A stretch of DNA of 64,000 nucleotides from Lateolabrax maculatus (taxonomy: Eukaryota; Chordata; Actinopteri; Acropomatiformes; Lateolabracidae). Positions 1 to 10,584 of this stretch are shown piece after piece (positions within the stretch are counted from its first letter, which is position 1; every line of letters starts with the position of its first letter). Under the pieces are notes generated by a model, which worked only from the letters and a program-made list of their open reading frames with translations, did no database searches and had not been told where the DNA came from. The stretch is from the NCBI GenBank assembly GCA_031216445.1, contig CM062202.1, positions 20,793,501 through 20,857,500 of the forward strand. Direction: 5' to 3'. The position numbers and the translations under genes are program-made.

Positions 1-212
1 ACTCATTGCCAGTGAAGCGTGGTATTTCCTGCCCTGCTGACACATATACACGACACACACACATACACCCCCGTCACCCCGACTTCCCTTAACAAATGTG
101 CAGAGCAGGCCCCTGGATGTATACGGTAGTGCTAACAGTTGGGTCTTGTTGATTTAACACTTAGGGAATAAAGCTGAGACATGAGTGTTATTCTTAGCTT
201 TCCTCAACAATA

Positions 213-215
<3 letters not shown>

Positions 216-272
<57 letters not shown>

Positions 273-282
273 GAGAGAGAGG
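216..282. repeat. (TA)n microsatellite followed by (GA)n
   Basis: An uninterrupted TA run of about 53 bases is followed after a few bases by a short AG run. A perfect TA array of this length is a likely cruciform or slippage site and should be polymorphic. Confidence 0.97.
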
Positions 283-1479
283 AGAAAAAGATCTGTTGAG
301 GTGCGTTTTGAATTTAATATGACTCAAGGGGATGTGATTACAAAATATAGATTAGCTCACGGAAACATATGAAGTCGAACAAGTCGCCATTCAGAGAGAT
401 TTTTACTTTTGCATTTTTGTTGAAATTAGCTTTACTTCCTCTTTTTTGGGGGTCAGATCTCAGATCCTCAGACCCAAACCCTTTTTGAAATTATTATTTG
501 ACCATATTAAAACCCTATATGAGTATTTAAGTGGTATCCCTTTCTTGTTATACACCAAATAAGGACGTATGCATTCCTTTTGTTTTGCCAAAGAAAAGTT
601 TGTTGACAAAGAAATTTACTATATGTTATTATATTTTTAGAGCCAATTAGATTCCCTCTCTTATGGACAAACTGTCATGAAGCAATAACAGAAATGTGTG
701 TAACACAAACACTTCTTTGTGGTTTGAGAGGTGTAGTGCAGCGTAAAAAGTCCTGTTAACACCAATCACAGATTTAGAGCATATGAAAATCCATATGTAA
801 CCATTTTTTACAGCAAAAATAATAACAGAAGTAATGCATAATTTTTTGCAGTGGACTTCTGAAGATTGTCATCATTTAAAAATCATGTTCATAAGAAAGT
901 ATCAAGGTGATAAAATAATTTTTAGTGTGTGTTTTTTGAAAAAAGAGAGCCCAGCGTCTCCTAGGACCCCAAACAGAGTTTTTACACTGTGATGTGGAAA
1001 ATATGATGATCCCCTTTTTGCATGGTGTATATACAGTACAGTTCATGTAAAACTATCAAGACAAACACACACAAGGTAAAACACTTCCGTCAGTGGAAGC
1101 TCATTTCTATGATTTAGTGTTTTTCAGAAGACGCACAAAGCCAAGAACACAGAGCACCGCCGATGATTTCAGAGTTGCTGCTTATCAAATGTCACTCCTC
1201 ACACTGATCCCCCGTCAGGCATAAGTAAATAAAGTGTGAATCGATAGCCGCCATTAACAGTAACCTAATCTACTGAGTCCGGACATTCATACAGTAAATC
1301 AACTTCATGTGACACGTCGAGACATGAACCAAAACACAGACTCATCTCTCAGCAGCCGGCAGAAGACAATGATGGAAGGTGAATCCATGTAAAGGTTGTT
1401 CACCATCAGCCTCTTATTACTTCTATTAAACACAACATGAAACCAGGTGATTAACTGCCATGCTTCAGCAATATTATAT
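283..1479. other. AT-rich unique noncoding stretch
   Basis: No open frame, repeat family or RNA gene is recognised here. The sequence is AT-rich with short A and T runs. Confidence 0.6.
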
Positions 1480-1640
1480 TATATTTTCACAGAATTATTT
1501 GCCTTTAATGGAGGGCAACATAAATGCAAATTAGAGCAATTTTGCTAATTGTTGCATTTAGGCAAGAAGCTTGTATCTCTAAAATGTCAACCTTTTAACC
1601 TGAAAGCAGTTTGTTTAATGGATTTTAAAGGTTTCACAAG
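1480..1640. promoter_or_regulatory. candidate conserved noncoding element with a palindromic octamer/homeodomain core
   Basis: The block is AT-rich but not low-complexity. Positions 1521-1560 form an inverted repeat: TAAATGCAAATTAG on the left against CTAATTGTTGCATTTA on the right, which pair over 14 positions with a two-base bulge. The left arm contains the POU octamer ATGCAAAT (1524-1531) overlapping a TTAG/TAAT homeodomain-type core, and the right arm repeats the TAAT core. Known: octamer plus TAAT motifs are typical of developmental enhancers. Inferred: this could be a conserved regulatory element, but no alignment was available. Confidence 0.35.
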
Positions 1641-2453
1641 GCTGTTACTGCAGGTTGGGGGATTTTCTCAACCTTTTACAGAAACAAAAGCATAATTTAA
1701 GTTAAAAGCAAAATGCAAGTTTGGTTCACTAAGCACAGATTAAATTCCCAATCAGTAATCTTTCTGAATCTATAAACAACATGCGTTTTATGCAATTATG
1801 CATATGATTAAGGTTGACTTAAAAAAAAAAAAAAGTCATTAGTCAACAGCATTAGAAAATATGACTTAGATTTGTCCACTATCAGTGCCCGACATAAAAG
1901 ACCTGTCAGGGGGAGTAATTCCAAAGCTTGCTTTTTTATTTTTAAAGCGCGATGGGCCAAACATTTAGGTACTGGAGCAGGCTTCTCAATTTTAGCCATC
2001 ACTTTTGCCAGGTTTCCCTCATTTTCAGGTTGTTGATACAGGTTGTGAACATTTTTGCCTCTTGCAAATCTGACTTTCAGTTATTTATAACTAGCTTAAC
2101 CTAAAAAGATTGGGTAAGGGAATTGACTAGATTTGGATTTAATAGGTGAATTCAGATTTGATAAAATGCTATCCAACCCCAACCTTCAGCACCTGTGACT
2201 TGGCACTTATTACCGACTTACTCACTCTCTCACTTATTGACATCATGCTACAGTACTATATGTTTTGGTGCTGTACAAAAGCCCCACATACAGAAGAACA
2301 GAGTGCAAAAATGTATTTCTTTCTGGCAGACAGAGGGACAGGGAGAAATGCACCAGACCAAGTATTTTTGAGAGAGAAGAATTTGTGACACACAAACACA
2401 ATTATGACTGCAGATTGGCGCAGGGGAGGCCGGGGACACACATGCTCCTTCTC
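1641..2453. other. unique noncoding stretch
   Basis: Nothing recognisable. Short open frames occur on both strands, but none has splice-like flanks or a protein-like composition. Confidence 0.55.
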
Positions 2454-2454
2454 C

Positions 2455-2487
<33 letters not shown>
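2454..2487. repeat. (CT)n(CA)n compound microsatellite
   Basis: A CT run passes directly into a CA run. Confidence 0.95.
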
Positions 2488-2489
<2 letters not shown>

Positions 2490-2647
2490 ACGATGATTTC
2501 CCCCCAGACTCCTTGTCCTCCACAGTTGAACATGTGTCATTTGTATGCCGCCCCTCCAGCACACTGACAGAACGGCATTTGGAAACACTCATCTCCTGAT
2601 CACATCCATGCTCTGCTCCCTGTTATTCCCAGACAGGTGTCCCTGCG

Positions 2648-2682
2648 CGCACACACACACACACACACACAGCACACACACA
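2648..2682. repeat. (CA)n microsatellite
   Basis: A CA array with a GCGCGC lead-in and one AGCA interruption. Confidence 0.95.
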
Positions 2683-2944
2683 AAGAAACAGACACAGGCT
2701 CACACATAATTCAATACTGCATACTCACATATTCAAATATAATCCGATTAAGAAAAACCTCATGCATAAGTCAACGTACTGAAATAAACATAAACAAACT
2801 CATACATACATATGCTCACACACACATTCATGCTCCATCTCTATGGCAACGGCTGAGCTCTGACACCATCAAGTGTGCCGCTTCTTCATTATGTTCCTCT
2901 TCCTCTCTGCTCTGTGTGACCAGGTCCTGACAGACACACAGAAA

Positions 2945-2996
2945 CACACACACACACACACACACATGCACACACACACACACACACACACACACA
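2945..2996. repeat. (CA)n microsatellite
   Basis: A CA array of about 52 bases with one ATG interruption. It abuts the interspersed fish repeat that starts near 3010. Confidence 0.96.
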
Positions 2997-3009
2997 AGTT
3001 CACTCAGCT

Positions 3010-3232
3010 ATCCTTGTTAGGACATTGCACTGACTTCCATTCATCATGGACAGCCCAACCCTAACCCTTAACCATACCCAATTTATGCCCAACCCTAACC
3101 TAACCTCAATTTACACTTTACCCCTGACCTTAACCAGGACCTCAGAAATTACGTTTTGCCTTGGCTTTGGTCCCCATGAGGACTACAGGTCCCCACAAGG
3201 TTGGTGTTTATATGGGCATAGGTGTCCAAATA
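3010..3232. repeat. interspersed teleost repeat with degenerate CCTAACCC units, flanked by CA arrays
   Basis: The order is a block ending in TCATGGACAGCC, then several degenerate CCTAACCC/CCTTAACC units, then paired GGTCCCC-type motifs (GGTCCCCATGAGGAC and GGTCCCCACAAGG). From memory this layout recurs in many teleost genomes beside CA microsatellites. Here it lies between CA arrays at 2945-2996 and 3238-3261. The TAACCC units are internal and degenerate, so this is not a telomere. Whether it is a mobile element or a microsatellite-associated repeat is unknown. Confidence 0.6.
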
Positions 3233-3261
3233 GGTAACAACACACACACACATACACACAC

Positions 3262-4390
3262 CAACAGAGACATGTGTTGGACAATGAGGGGCCTTCCATT
3301 CCACTGACTAATGCCTCCCCGTTGCCTTGTTAGCTCGGTGCCTGTTTTGTGTGTGCACGAATGTGTGTGTTTTTGTGTGCTCGACCAATACGTACACACA
3401 TACAGTATATTTCTGTTTCTGGGTGCATTCCTGTGTAATAAATTGAGCTGTGTGCTCCTGAATAAAGAATATATCACAAACTGTGTGTGTATGGTGCTCC
3501 CCATACATCTGCAGTGAGCTGGGCTAAAGTGCGTGACTGCTTCTAAACCAGGTCACAAGATAGGGGTGCCTCGGCAATATGTGAAGGGTCACGCACAATC
3601 TCCCCACCCATATGAGTTTACCACACACACACCAAACAGGAATGGGGGTAATTAATAGCCCCTCTACACATCACTGATACACCCAGGAGACCTGGCATTC
3701 AAGGAGGGTCTCACACACACTTTATCACAGCAGGTGTGTGTGTATTAGGCGGCTGGTGGGAGGTGGAAAGTAATACTTTTTTAAAATTTTAAATAAAGCA
3801 TTTATTCCTGCAACTCATCCTCTAAATGGAAAAAAAAACAGTGTAGCTTATGCCAATCATCTAGCCCTTCACTCATAAATACAAATTCCTAGTTTTACTA
3901 TTTTTCCCAACTGCTGCCGCCTGTTTGACACGGAAGGCAAAGGGAAGTGACTGTAAGGTCCTCTTTGAAATGCACTGCACCCAGCAGCTTTTTTGGCAGA
4001 GCGGAGCGCTTCCACAAGTGAAACATTTTAAACTTACCAGAAAAGCACAAGGAGAGAGGTCAACCGCTTTTCCCTCAGCCAACCAATCACAACGAAGTAA
4101 ATACAGGGGTCCCACAAGAGAACCAGAAACAGAGAAATGCCGGCGGAGAAATTGGTCATAGGAGGTAAAAACCGACAAGCGATCTTGTATCTGTAGCAAG
4201 TTAGGCAATGGGAATGAGCAACACAGCAACAGGAATATAAAATGGGATCTGTTGTTAACAGAAACAAGGTGAGCCATCTGCTTTCTGTTTTCCTCACATT
4301 AAGGACTGGGCTTTTGTCAGTTAAAAATGACTGTATGAACACAGCTCAGGTAAAGCTCCAACAAATCACCCGTCCTGTCACTGAGTTTTC
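3262..4390. other. unique noncoding stretch
   Basis: No supported gene. A 134-codon minus-strand frame spans 3873-4277, but it has no recognisable domain and overlaps another open frame, so I treat it as chance. A short CA tract lies near 3630. Confidence 0.5.
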
Positions 4391-4530
4391 TTAAAGGGTC
4401 AGTTTACCCAAATTACCACATAGACAAATATATTCCCTTACTTATCCCTGGTTGTGTCCAGCCATGCAGATAGTTTTGGTTTTATTGTGCAAGTTTTTTG
4501 TATGTATATTAACACAATTCTAAAGCAACA
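4391..4530 (+). mobile_element. one end of a TTAA-type non-autonomous element
   Basis: It begins TTAAAGGGTCAGTTTACCC and continues with ATCCCTGGTTGTGTCCAGCC and ATGCAGATAGTTTTGG. From memory this matches the start of a short non-autonomous element common in percomorph fish. The right boundary is uncertain because no inverted end was found, so this may be a truncated copy. A diverged relative starts at 62889. Confidence 0.5.
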
Positions 4531-4696
4531 TCTCTTCATCTCATCTTTTTTGGATAAAAGGAAGAACAAAGTGTACAAATCTATCACTGAAATTGGATTA
4601 CTCTGCTTTTGTTGCAAAAATGACATTTACAACTCTGAATAAGAATATTATTTATATTTACCATTTTCTGCTAGCAGTTCATTATATTCTGCCTTA

Positions 4697-5085
4697 CTGG
4701 TGACACTTTCTAATAAGGAAACCTTTATAAGGTTTATAAGGTAACCAATGGCTTCATTGATGAGTAATAAATCAATTACAAATCATTTGTATAGTGTTTG
4801 TCCTTTGTATTTAGAAATAATGCAGTTTTAATCTTGGTAACTCATAAATAAATAATGACTTGTTAATAAAAGGATTTTGGCCCCAATCCTCTACAGTTCT
4901 TTTGCAGAAAAGAGATCCTATCAGTGAAAAGGATTTCTCCAAAGCTTGGCAACCTAAAAGTTGCTCTTAATTTAACTGATTTACAAAGCATTAGTAAATT
5001 ATTTACCAACCATTAATAAAGCCATTAGTTATAATTTATTACAAAGTTGTACCAATATCTTTGGTAATGCTTCCCATATTTGTAT
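4697..5085. mobile_element. palindromic MITE-like element
   Basis: The two ends are imperfect inverted copies. The left arm reads TAACCAATGGCTTCATTGATG and the right arm, reverse-complemented, reads TAACTAATGGCTTTATTAATG. The similarity extends outward into AT-rich terminal sequence. There is no coding capacity. Long inverted arms with a short AT-rich centre suggest a foldback or MITE element. Family and target duplication are undetermined. Confidence 0.5.
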
Positions 5086-6371
5086 CTAAGAACTAAGAAT
5101 AATTTTTGAATCATGCAATTTCCAGTTTGTACATCATTTCTGCCTCTCGCTCTCCATTCCCCATTTTTACATTTTGGTTCGGCCCGGCAGCTGCTGCGCA
5201 GACAGGTCAGGAAATGTATGCAGGGGAGGGTGGGGGGGGGGAGCGGGTGAGAGACGAAACTGAAAATGAGATTGGCCAGATTAGATTGCCTGATTGAGCA
5301 ATTAGCTATCGTCTCCATCATTTGGCTGGGGCCCGGCGGCATCTGCCACTGTGGGGTACGCACCGCCACACACACACACACACAAAATCATAGTCGTACA
5401 CATGTGCGGAAAGCTGTGGGTCTGTTGCAGTATTTCAAAAAGAGTGCGTCCCACCAAATGTGCTCAGCTCTATCCAAATCCAGTGTGAGCGCCCGCCAGT
5501 GTGTGTGAATGTGGGTGTGTTTCTGTGTGTGCCTTCTCGTTGTGGTTTATGTCAGAACACAGAGCCTGTCAACCACACTCCTATTTTCATTTCCTTAATG
5601 TTCTTCCATGTCTATCTCTCCCTCTTTCATTCCCTCCTTCTCTTATTTCTCTTCAGCGGGCCGTTCACTCACTCGCTGATGTCTTCTTTCATCACTAACA
5701 CCCCACACACACTCCTTCACTGTAGCTCTCTCTCTCTTTCTCATTCACTTTCTGTCTCTCACTTTTTTTCTTTTCGCAGTCACAGCTCCAATTTAGAGCT
5801 TGATTTCTCTTCCTCTCATTGATAAAAAAGTGAGGGAATAAATCCAACGAGCGAGGAAGGGCTGTAAAAAAGAACGAAAATTAGCGTCTGTTAAAAAAAA
5901 GGGGCACCATCTATTTCTTTTTACTCACTCCTGAGGCCGGTGAAATTTCAAACAATGCCGTGTAGCGAGTCATAACTCACGTTTAGCACCTTGAGTTTTG
6001 TCCCATATCCAAAACTAGACTGATAACTCTTAAGAGGGGTTTTAGCTCTTTCTGTCCACAGAGGCCCACTAAAATGTGTTTGATGAATTGGTCTCCATTG
6101 GCGCTCACTTATTCTCACATAAAGGGGTTTATGGCTCGGGGAAAGGGAGGGGAGAGGAGACGAGTTTATTCCTACACGTGATGAAGTAAAACTCCATTTC
6201 TCTCGCTCCACAGTCTCGTGGGGTTGGATGTATCCAAGTGTCCGTTTGTGTGTGCGTAAATCTGCGACTGAGTGCATCAGCGCATGCACTGCACGTGTGT
6301 GCGAGCTTACAAGCGCAAGGATAGGTTCACGGGTGTTTCCGATTTTTGCATGTGGCTGTTGTTTGTCCAAC

Positions 6372-6372
<1 letters not shown>
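5086..6372. other. noncoding stretch with a pyrimidine-rich tract
   Basis: A CT-rich tract spans about 5580-5820 and a G run occurs near 5232. Open frames here follow the biased composition. Nothing else is recognised. Confidence 0.5.

Positions 6373-6402
<30 letters not shown>
6373..6402. repeat. (GT)n microsatellite
   Basis: A perfect GT run of about 30 bases. A shorter CA run follows at about 6561-6578. Confidence 0.95.
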
Positions 6403-6403
<1 letters not shown>

Positions 6404-7122
6404 TCACGGTTAATTGCCTGGCGGGCAGTGAGAGTGAATGATGGCCGACGTCCCTCGCAGACAGTGGAGAGTTCACCTGTCAACGTGGGCTACCTTAAGA
6501 CGGATGGACATCTGGAAGTTATTGGTGTGCAGCTGTATGAGCTGGACGCGCACCCCCTATACACACACACACACACATAGACACACACATGGCCATAGAT
6601 ATACATTTTAAGAGCACGCATAACTGTTGAGAGAGTTGACAAGGGCCCACATAGATCTGAGAGTGGGAGACACTGAGTGTAGACATAAATTACAAAGCTC
6701 TTGCTTTCTCCCTCACTCTCACAAACATGAGTCATCCTCTGCTTGGATTCCCCCTGCTTAAGTGAATAGCTGGCAGGTGCTTCCAATGAACAAAGTAAAC
6801 TGAGCGGGGGAAAAAAATTATATAGAGCAAAGATTATGATGATGATGATGGAACTTTGAAGGAATTTAGATTACGTCTAAATAGGCAGCGGACTGTCTAA
6901 ACATGAGATGGACTTTGACAAATGTTGCTAACAATCACAAACAAAGGCCGTGTTGAGCAGAAGGGATATTAGAAATACACTGAAAGTGCTCATTATCCAT
7001 CTATGTCAGGTATTATTTTCTCATAATAGGAATTATTCTGCCAGTCCTGGACACACAGAAGGAGATACAGATGGATGCATGCTTCACATTTATCCACTCC
7101 AACTACTCCGCTAATAACTTAT

Positions 7123-7123
<1 letters not shown>

Positions 7124-7167
<44 letters not shown>
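7124..7167. repeat. (CA)n microsatellite
   Basis: A perfect CA array of about 44 bases. Confidence 0.97.
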
Positions 7168-7169
<2 letters not shown>

Positions 7170-7311
7170 AATGGGCATAATCAATAGGAGTGAACCCGGT
7201 GGAATTTAGATGCTGTCTTTAACACTCTCACACATTCCCCAGACACACAGAAGAGCGCTAACACACTGACATCGAATACCCTTGAGTTCTAATTGATCCC
7301 ACCCATATTCT

Positions 7312-7358
7312 CACACACACAAACACACACACACAAACACACACACACACACACACAG
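7312..7358. repeat. (CA)n microsatellite, interrupted
   Basis: A CA array with two AAA interruptions. Confidence 0.95.
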
Positions 7359-7849
7359 TGCAGGTGGGCGATGGACATCTGGCTCCACTACTAAAGTGCC
7401 ACTGTGAGTTGACCCGTTCATTTCTTAATTTCCAGTCTGTTTAGCGTGATGGTGACAGACTAACTCTCAGTTCACAGTGCTCACACATCTCACAGTTTGC
7501 AGTTAATTCATTGACTGAATTTATTTGGCATAATTAGGTGGTACGGGGATCATTTTTCCACATCGATTATATTATTGTCAAATGAATAGCGACACTTGGG
7601 TGTAATTATTGTAAACAAGACAACCACAGTTGGGAGGAGCTGGCAGCCTGTACCTGTACACCAGTGGTGCTGTTGGTGCTAAAACTCAGAATTAAGAACT
7701 CAGAACTAACTCACTTTTCCCTTAAACCCTCCTCATTGACGCTGGCATCTAGAGCATAGAAACTTTTTCAGCCTTTTACTGCAACAAACTGTGAAAAGTT
7801 AAAGCTCTAAATATCAACTGTATACCACCAACTCAACACTAAAACCTGG

Positions 7850-8075
7850 TGGACAATTTTAGCAACTAGCTGGTGAATCTGGAACTGGAGTTGGTGGAGA
7901 CCGAAAACAGAGATAAAAGCGAATATTGGACTTACGTTATCAGGTGGACAAAAACAATGACTCCAAACTAATGCTAATGTTGCGCCATATCTGCTGGTTG
8001 TGTGAGGGAAAGGTTGTGGCAAATAAGGCTAATCTATGGTTAGTTGTGACACCAACTCTGGTCTCCTGCATGAAA
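7850..8075 (+). mobile_element. partial copy of an interspersed element (family shared with 38983-39330 and 52500-52866)
   Basis: The shared core is GTTGGTGGAGACCGAAAAC, ATATTGGACTTACGTTATC, then a GACTCCAAACTAATGCTAATG segment. The copy at 39.2 kb has AGGTAGAGACCAAAACAGAG and ATTGGACCTACATTCAGC in the same order. The minus-strand copy at 52.5 kb shares the CTCCAAAtgacaGCTAATGTTGC segment. It has no coding capacity. The left end is not well defined. Confidence 0.55.
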
Positions 8076-8226
8076 GGTCAGACGTGCTACAGTACTCACT
8101 ATAAAGGAAACACCACTTTGATGTAACTCATGAGAACCTGAGTCACCCAATATGGCCATTTGGATAATAAAGCAAAAGTATAATATAAAATGCAATTTAA
8201 GAGACCACAAGAAGACACTTATCATC

Positions 8227-8589
8227 TTAAAGGACCAGTGTGTAGGATTTAGTGGCATCTTAGGCTGCAGATTGCAACCAACTGAATACCTCTCTCCTCA
8301 CCCCTCCCAATGTAGCTTGTATCGGAACCTACGGTGGCCGACACAAAAACGCGAATGCTCTTATCTAGAGCCAGTGTTTGGTTTGTCCATTCTGGGCTAC
8401 TGTAGAAACATGGGAGCTCTCTGGAAGAGAACCCGTTCCATATGTAGATACGAAGGGCTCATTCTAAGCTGAAGAAAACACAACTATTCTTAGTTTCAAG
8501 TGATTACAGACTAATGGAAAAATACTTATAAATATTAAATTCCATTTCTGCCAATAGATCCCCCAAAATCCTACACACTGGTCTTTTAA
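8227..8589 (+). mobile_element. intact non-autonomous TTAA-flanked MITE
   Basis: A TTAA lies at each end (8227-8230 and 8586-8589). Just inside, the left terminus reads AGGACCAGTGTGTAGGAT and the right terminus is its inverted copy with one mismatch, giving terminal inverted repeats of about 20 bases. The 363-base body has no transposase and no meaningful frame. TTAA target duplication is characteristic of piggyBac-type transposons, so mobilisation by such an enzyme is an inference. From memory this is a high-copy percomorph repeat. Confidence 0.85.
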
Positions 8590-9199
8590 GGATGGTCTTA
8601 TTTGTTTACAATCGATATGCCTCTGTAGATTTATATATCAATAACCCACTGATGTTAAAACGGCACACAGTGGAGCCTTTAAAAACTCCACCACAAACTA
8701 TTAAGGTAACAAAACAAAGTTCATGACTAATTCTGTTTGTGTTTCATGAATTATTTATTATGCATGCAGGCAGAAGTGTGCGTAGATGTGAAATGTGAAA
8801 ACATTATTCACCATTATACACAACCTCCTGGTCCTGTGATCACTTGTTTTTAATGTATTTTTCACAAAGAGCCATTTTATTTAGCATCTCTTAAAGCTCT
8901 CTCCTGCTTTGAATCAGCCTAAAAGCCTCAACTGCAGCACAAATGGAGTGCTCACGACTAGCCGTCTTCATTCAGGAAGAGAAACTCTGTGTGGTGTTGA
9001 CTTTGGTTAAAGTGACTAGGACTTATATTGAAGGCTGTGCCTGTACAGTGCATATATCATCTGGGAGATGAAGCACAAATAAACAGACAAGGGTGCACAA
9101 ACACACACAGACTATAATTAGTTTGCTTCATTTCCTAATCATGGTGACAATAGGAGGGCCCCCTGTTCGCATTTATCTCTCTACTCTGGTGCCTTCCAT

Positions 9200-9217
9200 C
9201 CCCCCCCCCCCCCCCCC
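9200..9217. repeat. poly-C homopolymer (18 bases)
   Basis: An uninterrupted C run followed by GGGG, so it could form a small hairpin, i-motif or G-quadruplex-like structure. Confidence 0.95.
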
Positions 9218-9748
9218 GGGGAGTCGGGCTACAATGGGCCCGAGCTCCCCTCTCACTCTGCTGCAGAGGCAGGATAAGAGAAACTTTAGCCGCAAAGAGA
9301 ACATATGGCCTGCACCACACCAAACAAACCCTATACATTATGGTAGCACACGAGGAAAGGGAAGATTATTAAAGGCTAATGAGATAGAGAGAAAAAAGGG
9401 AAAGCAGCATGAAGAGGTAGAAGAGGAGAAATTGCCATATCTATTGGCTTTTGAGAAAAAGAAATAATTGATAGACTGTCAGAAACCTCTAATATAGTCA
9501 GTAACAGAGGAGACCACATCGCAAAGTAGTGCACCAGAGAGAAAATGAAAGGGCTTAAACCTGACAATTCACTCTATATTAGCAGTACACAAAACCCAAG
9601 AAGGATTAGTAGAGCAAAAATCCTCTTCCCTTGCCTGTCAACTGAAATAGACACATAAATTAGCCCATATGAGCACAATTCGATTCTGCATCGACCCCAA
9701 TTAGTAGGAATTGACCCAGTAGCACAGTGAGTCAAAGCTTCTGGAGAT

Positions 9749-9791
<43 letters not shown>
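9749..9791. repeat. (GA)n microsatellite
   Basis: An AG array of about 43 bases, nearly perfect. Confidence 0.95.
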
Positions 9792-9793
<2 letters not shown>

Positions 9794-10546
9794 AGTAAAG
9801 AATATGACAGGAAGACAAACAAAATGAGTCTAGTAGCTGCAAAGCCACTGGTTATATTTCTCACCCCGGGAGGTTGTCACACTTCCTACCCCCTGAAGGG
9901 AAAATCATAACCCTTATTACACCAATGGGAAGATGCAGTCCATTTGGGAGGCTCGCAATCTTCTTAGAGCGTTTAAGGCGAAGGTACAATGGCTTGTTTC
10001 TTTTCCTTCTTCCTCCTCCTCGTTCTCTCTTTCACTCCCTGCTCCTCCTCCTCCTCCTCTCATCCTGCCAAAATCTGATATTACAGGCATTTTTCTCCGC
10101 ATGTGTGACACTCTTCTCTGTGGTGAACACGGGCCTGGCAAGCTGAGGCGGACCGGTGCACGCGTGTCCATGGATGTGTGTCCTCGGGAAGTGTCTGTTT
10201 TAAAGCAATGACAGTGCTTGAAATATGTCAGTAGTCACTCGAAAATATGCGCTGGGTGTTCATTGGAGTGCTAATTTGAACTTGTTAAGTTTATTGAGTT
10301 GAGTGAAAACCGAAATGTGGGCGCAGCATTTGGTGAATAGAAATACAGTGGACCATTATATCTAAAAGAGTTTCATGATTCATTCCCACTGTGCTCCATT
10401 ATTCAATTGTAAATTAAATTTGGTAGATAGGAATGACATGTATTTTTATTAGTGCAGTTACTAATGAATTCAAAAAATAACAAAGAAAAAGACTTTCTCA
10501 TTCAATTTGTGTCAATGTAAATTGTATTCATAACAAACCAGAAGCC

Positions 10547-10584
10547 TTGATACGAAAAAGCTTGGTAGAGCTTTTTCGTATCAA
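10547..10584. repeat. perfect 16-base-pair inverted repeat with a 6-base loop
   Basis: The left arm TTGATACGAAAAAGCT (10547-10562) is exactly complementary to the right arm AGCTTTTTCGTATCAA (10569-10584), with the loop TGGTAG. The stem is shorter than a typical microRNA precursor. The function is unknown. It could be the remains of a foldback element. Confidence 0.9.

Larger units (their letters stand above)
8590..10546. other. unique noncoding stretch with homopolymer and GA arrays
   Basis: Apart from the poly-C and GA arrays listed separately, there is a CTC-rich tract at about 10000-10065. No gene or element is recognised. Confidence 0.5.

Noticed and set aside
3056..3120. Telomere-like TAACCC units
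   Set aside because: Degenerate, internal, and part of an interspersed repeat. Not a chromosome end.
3873..4277. 134-codon minus-strand frame
   Set aside because: No domain, no splice-like edges, and a second overlapping frame on the same strand is also long.
7081..7358. CRISPR-like alternation of repeats and spacers
   Set aside because: The repeats are CA microsatellites and the intervening sequences are irregular in length. The DNA is eukaryotic.
8152..8472. 106-codon frame
   Set aside because: It lies mostly inside the MITE at 8227-8589, which is noncoding.
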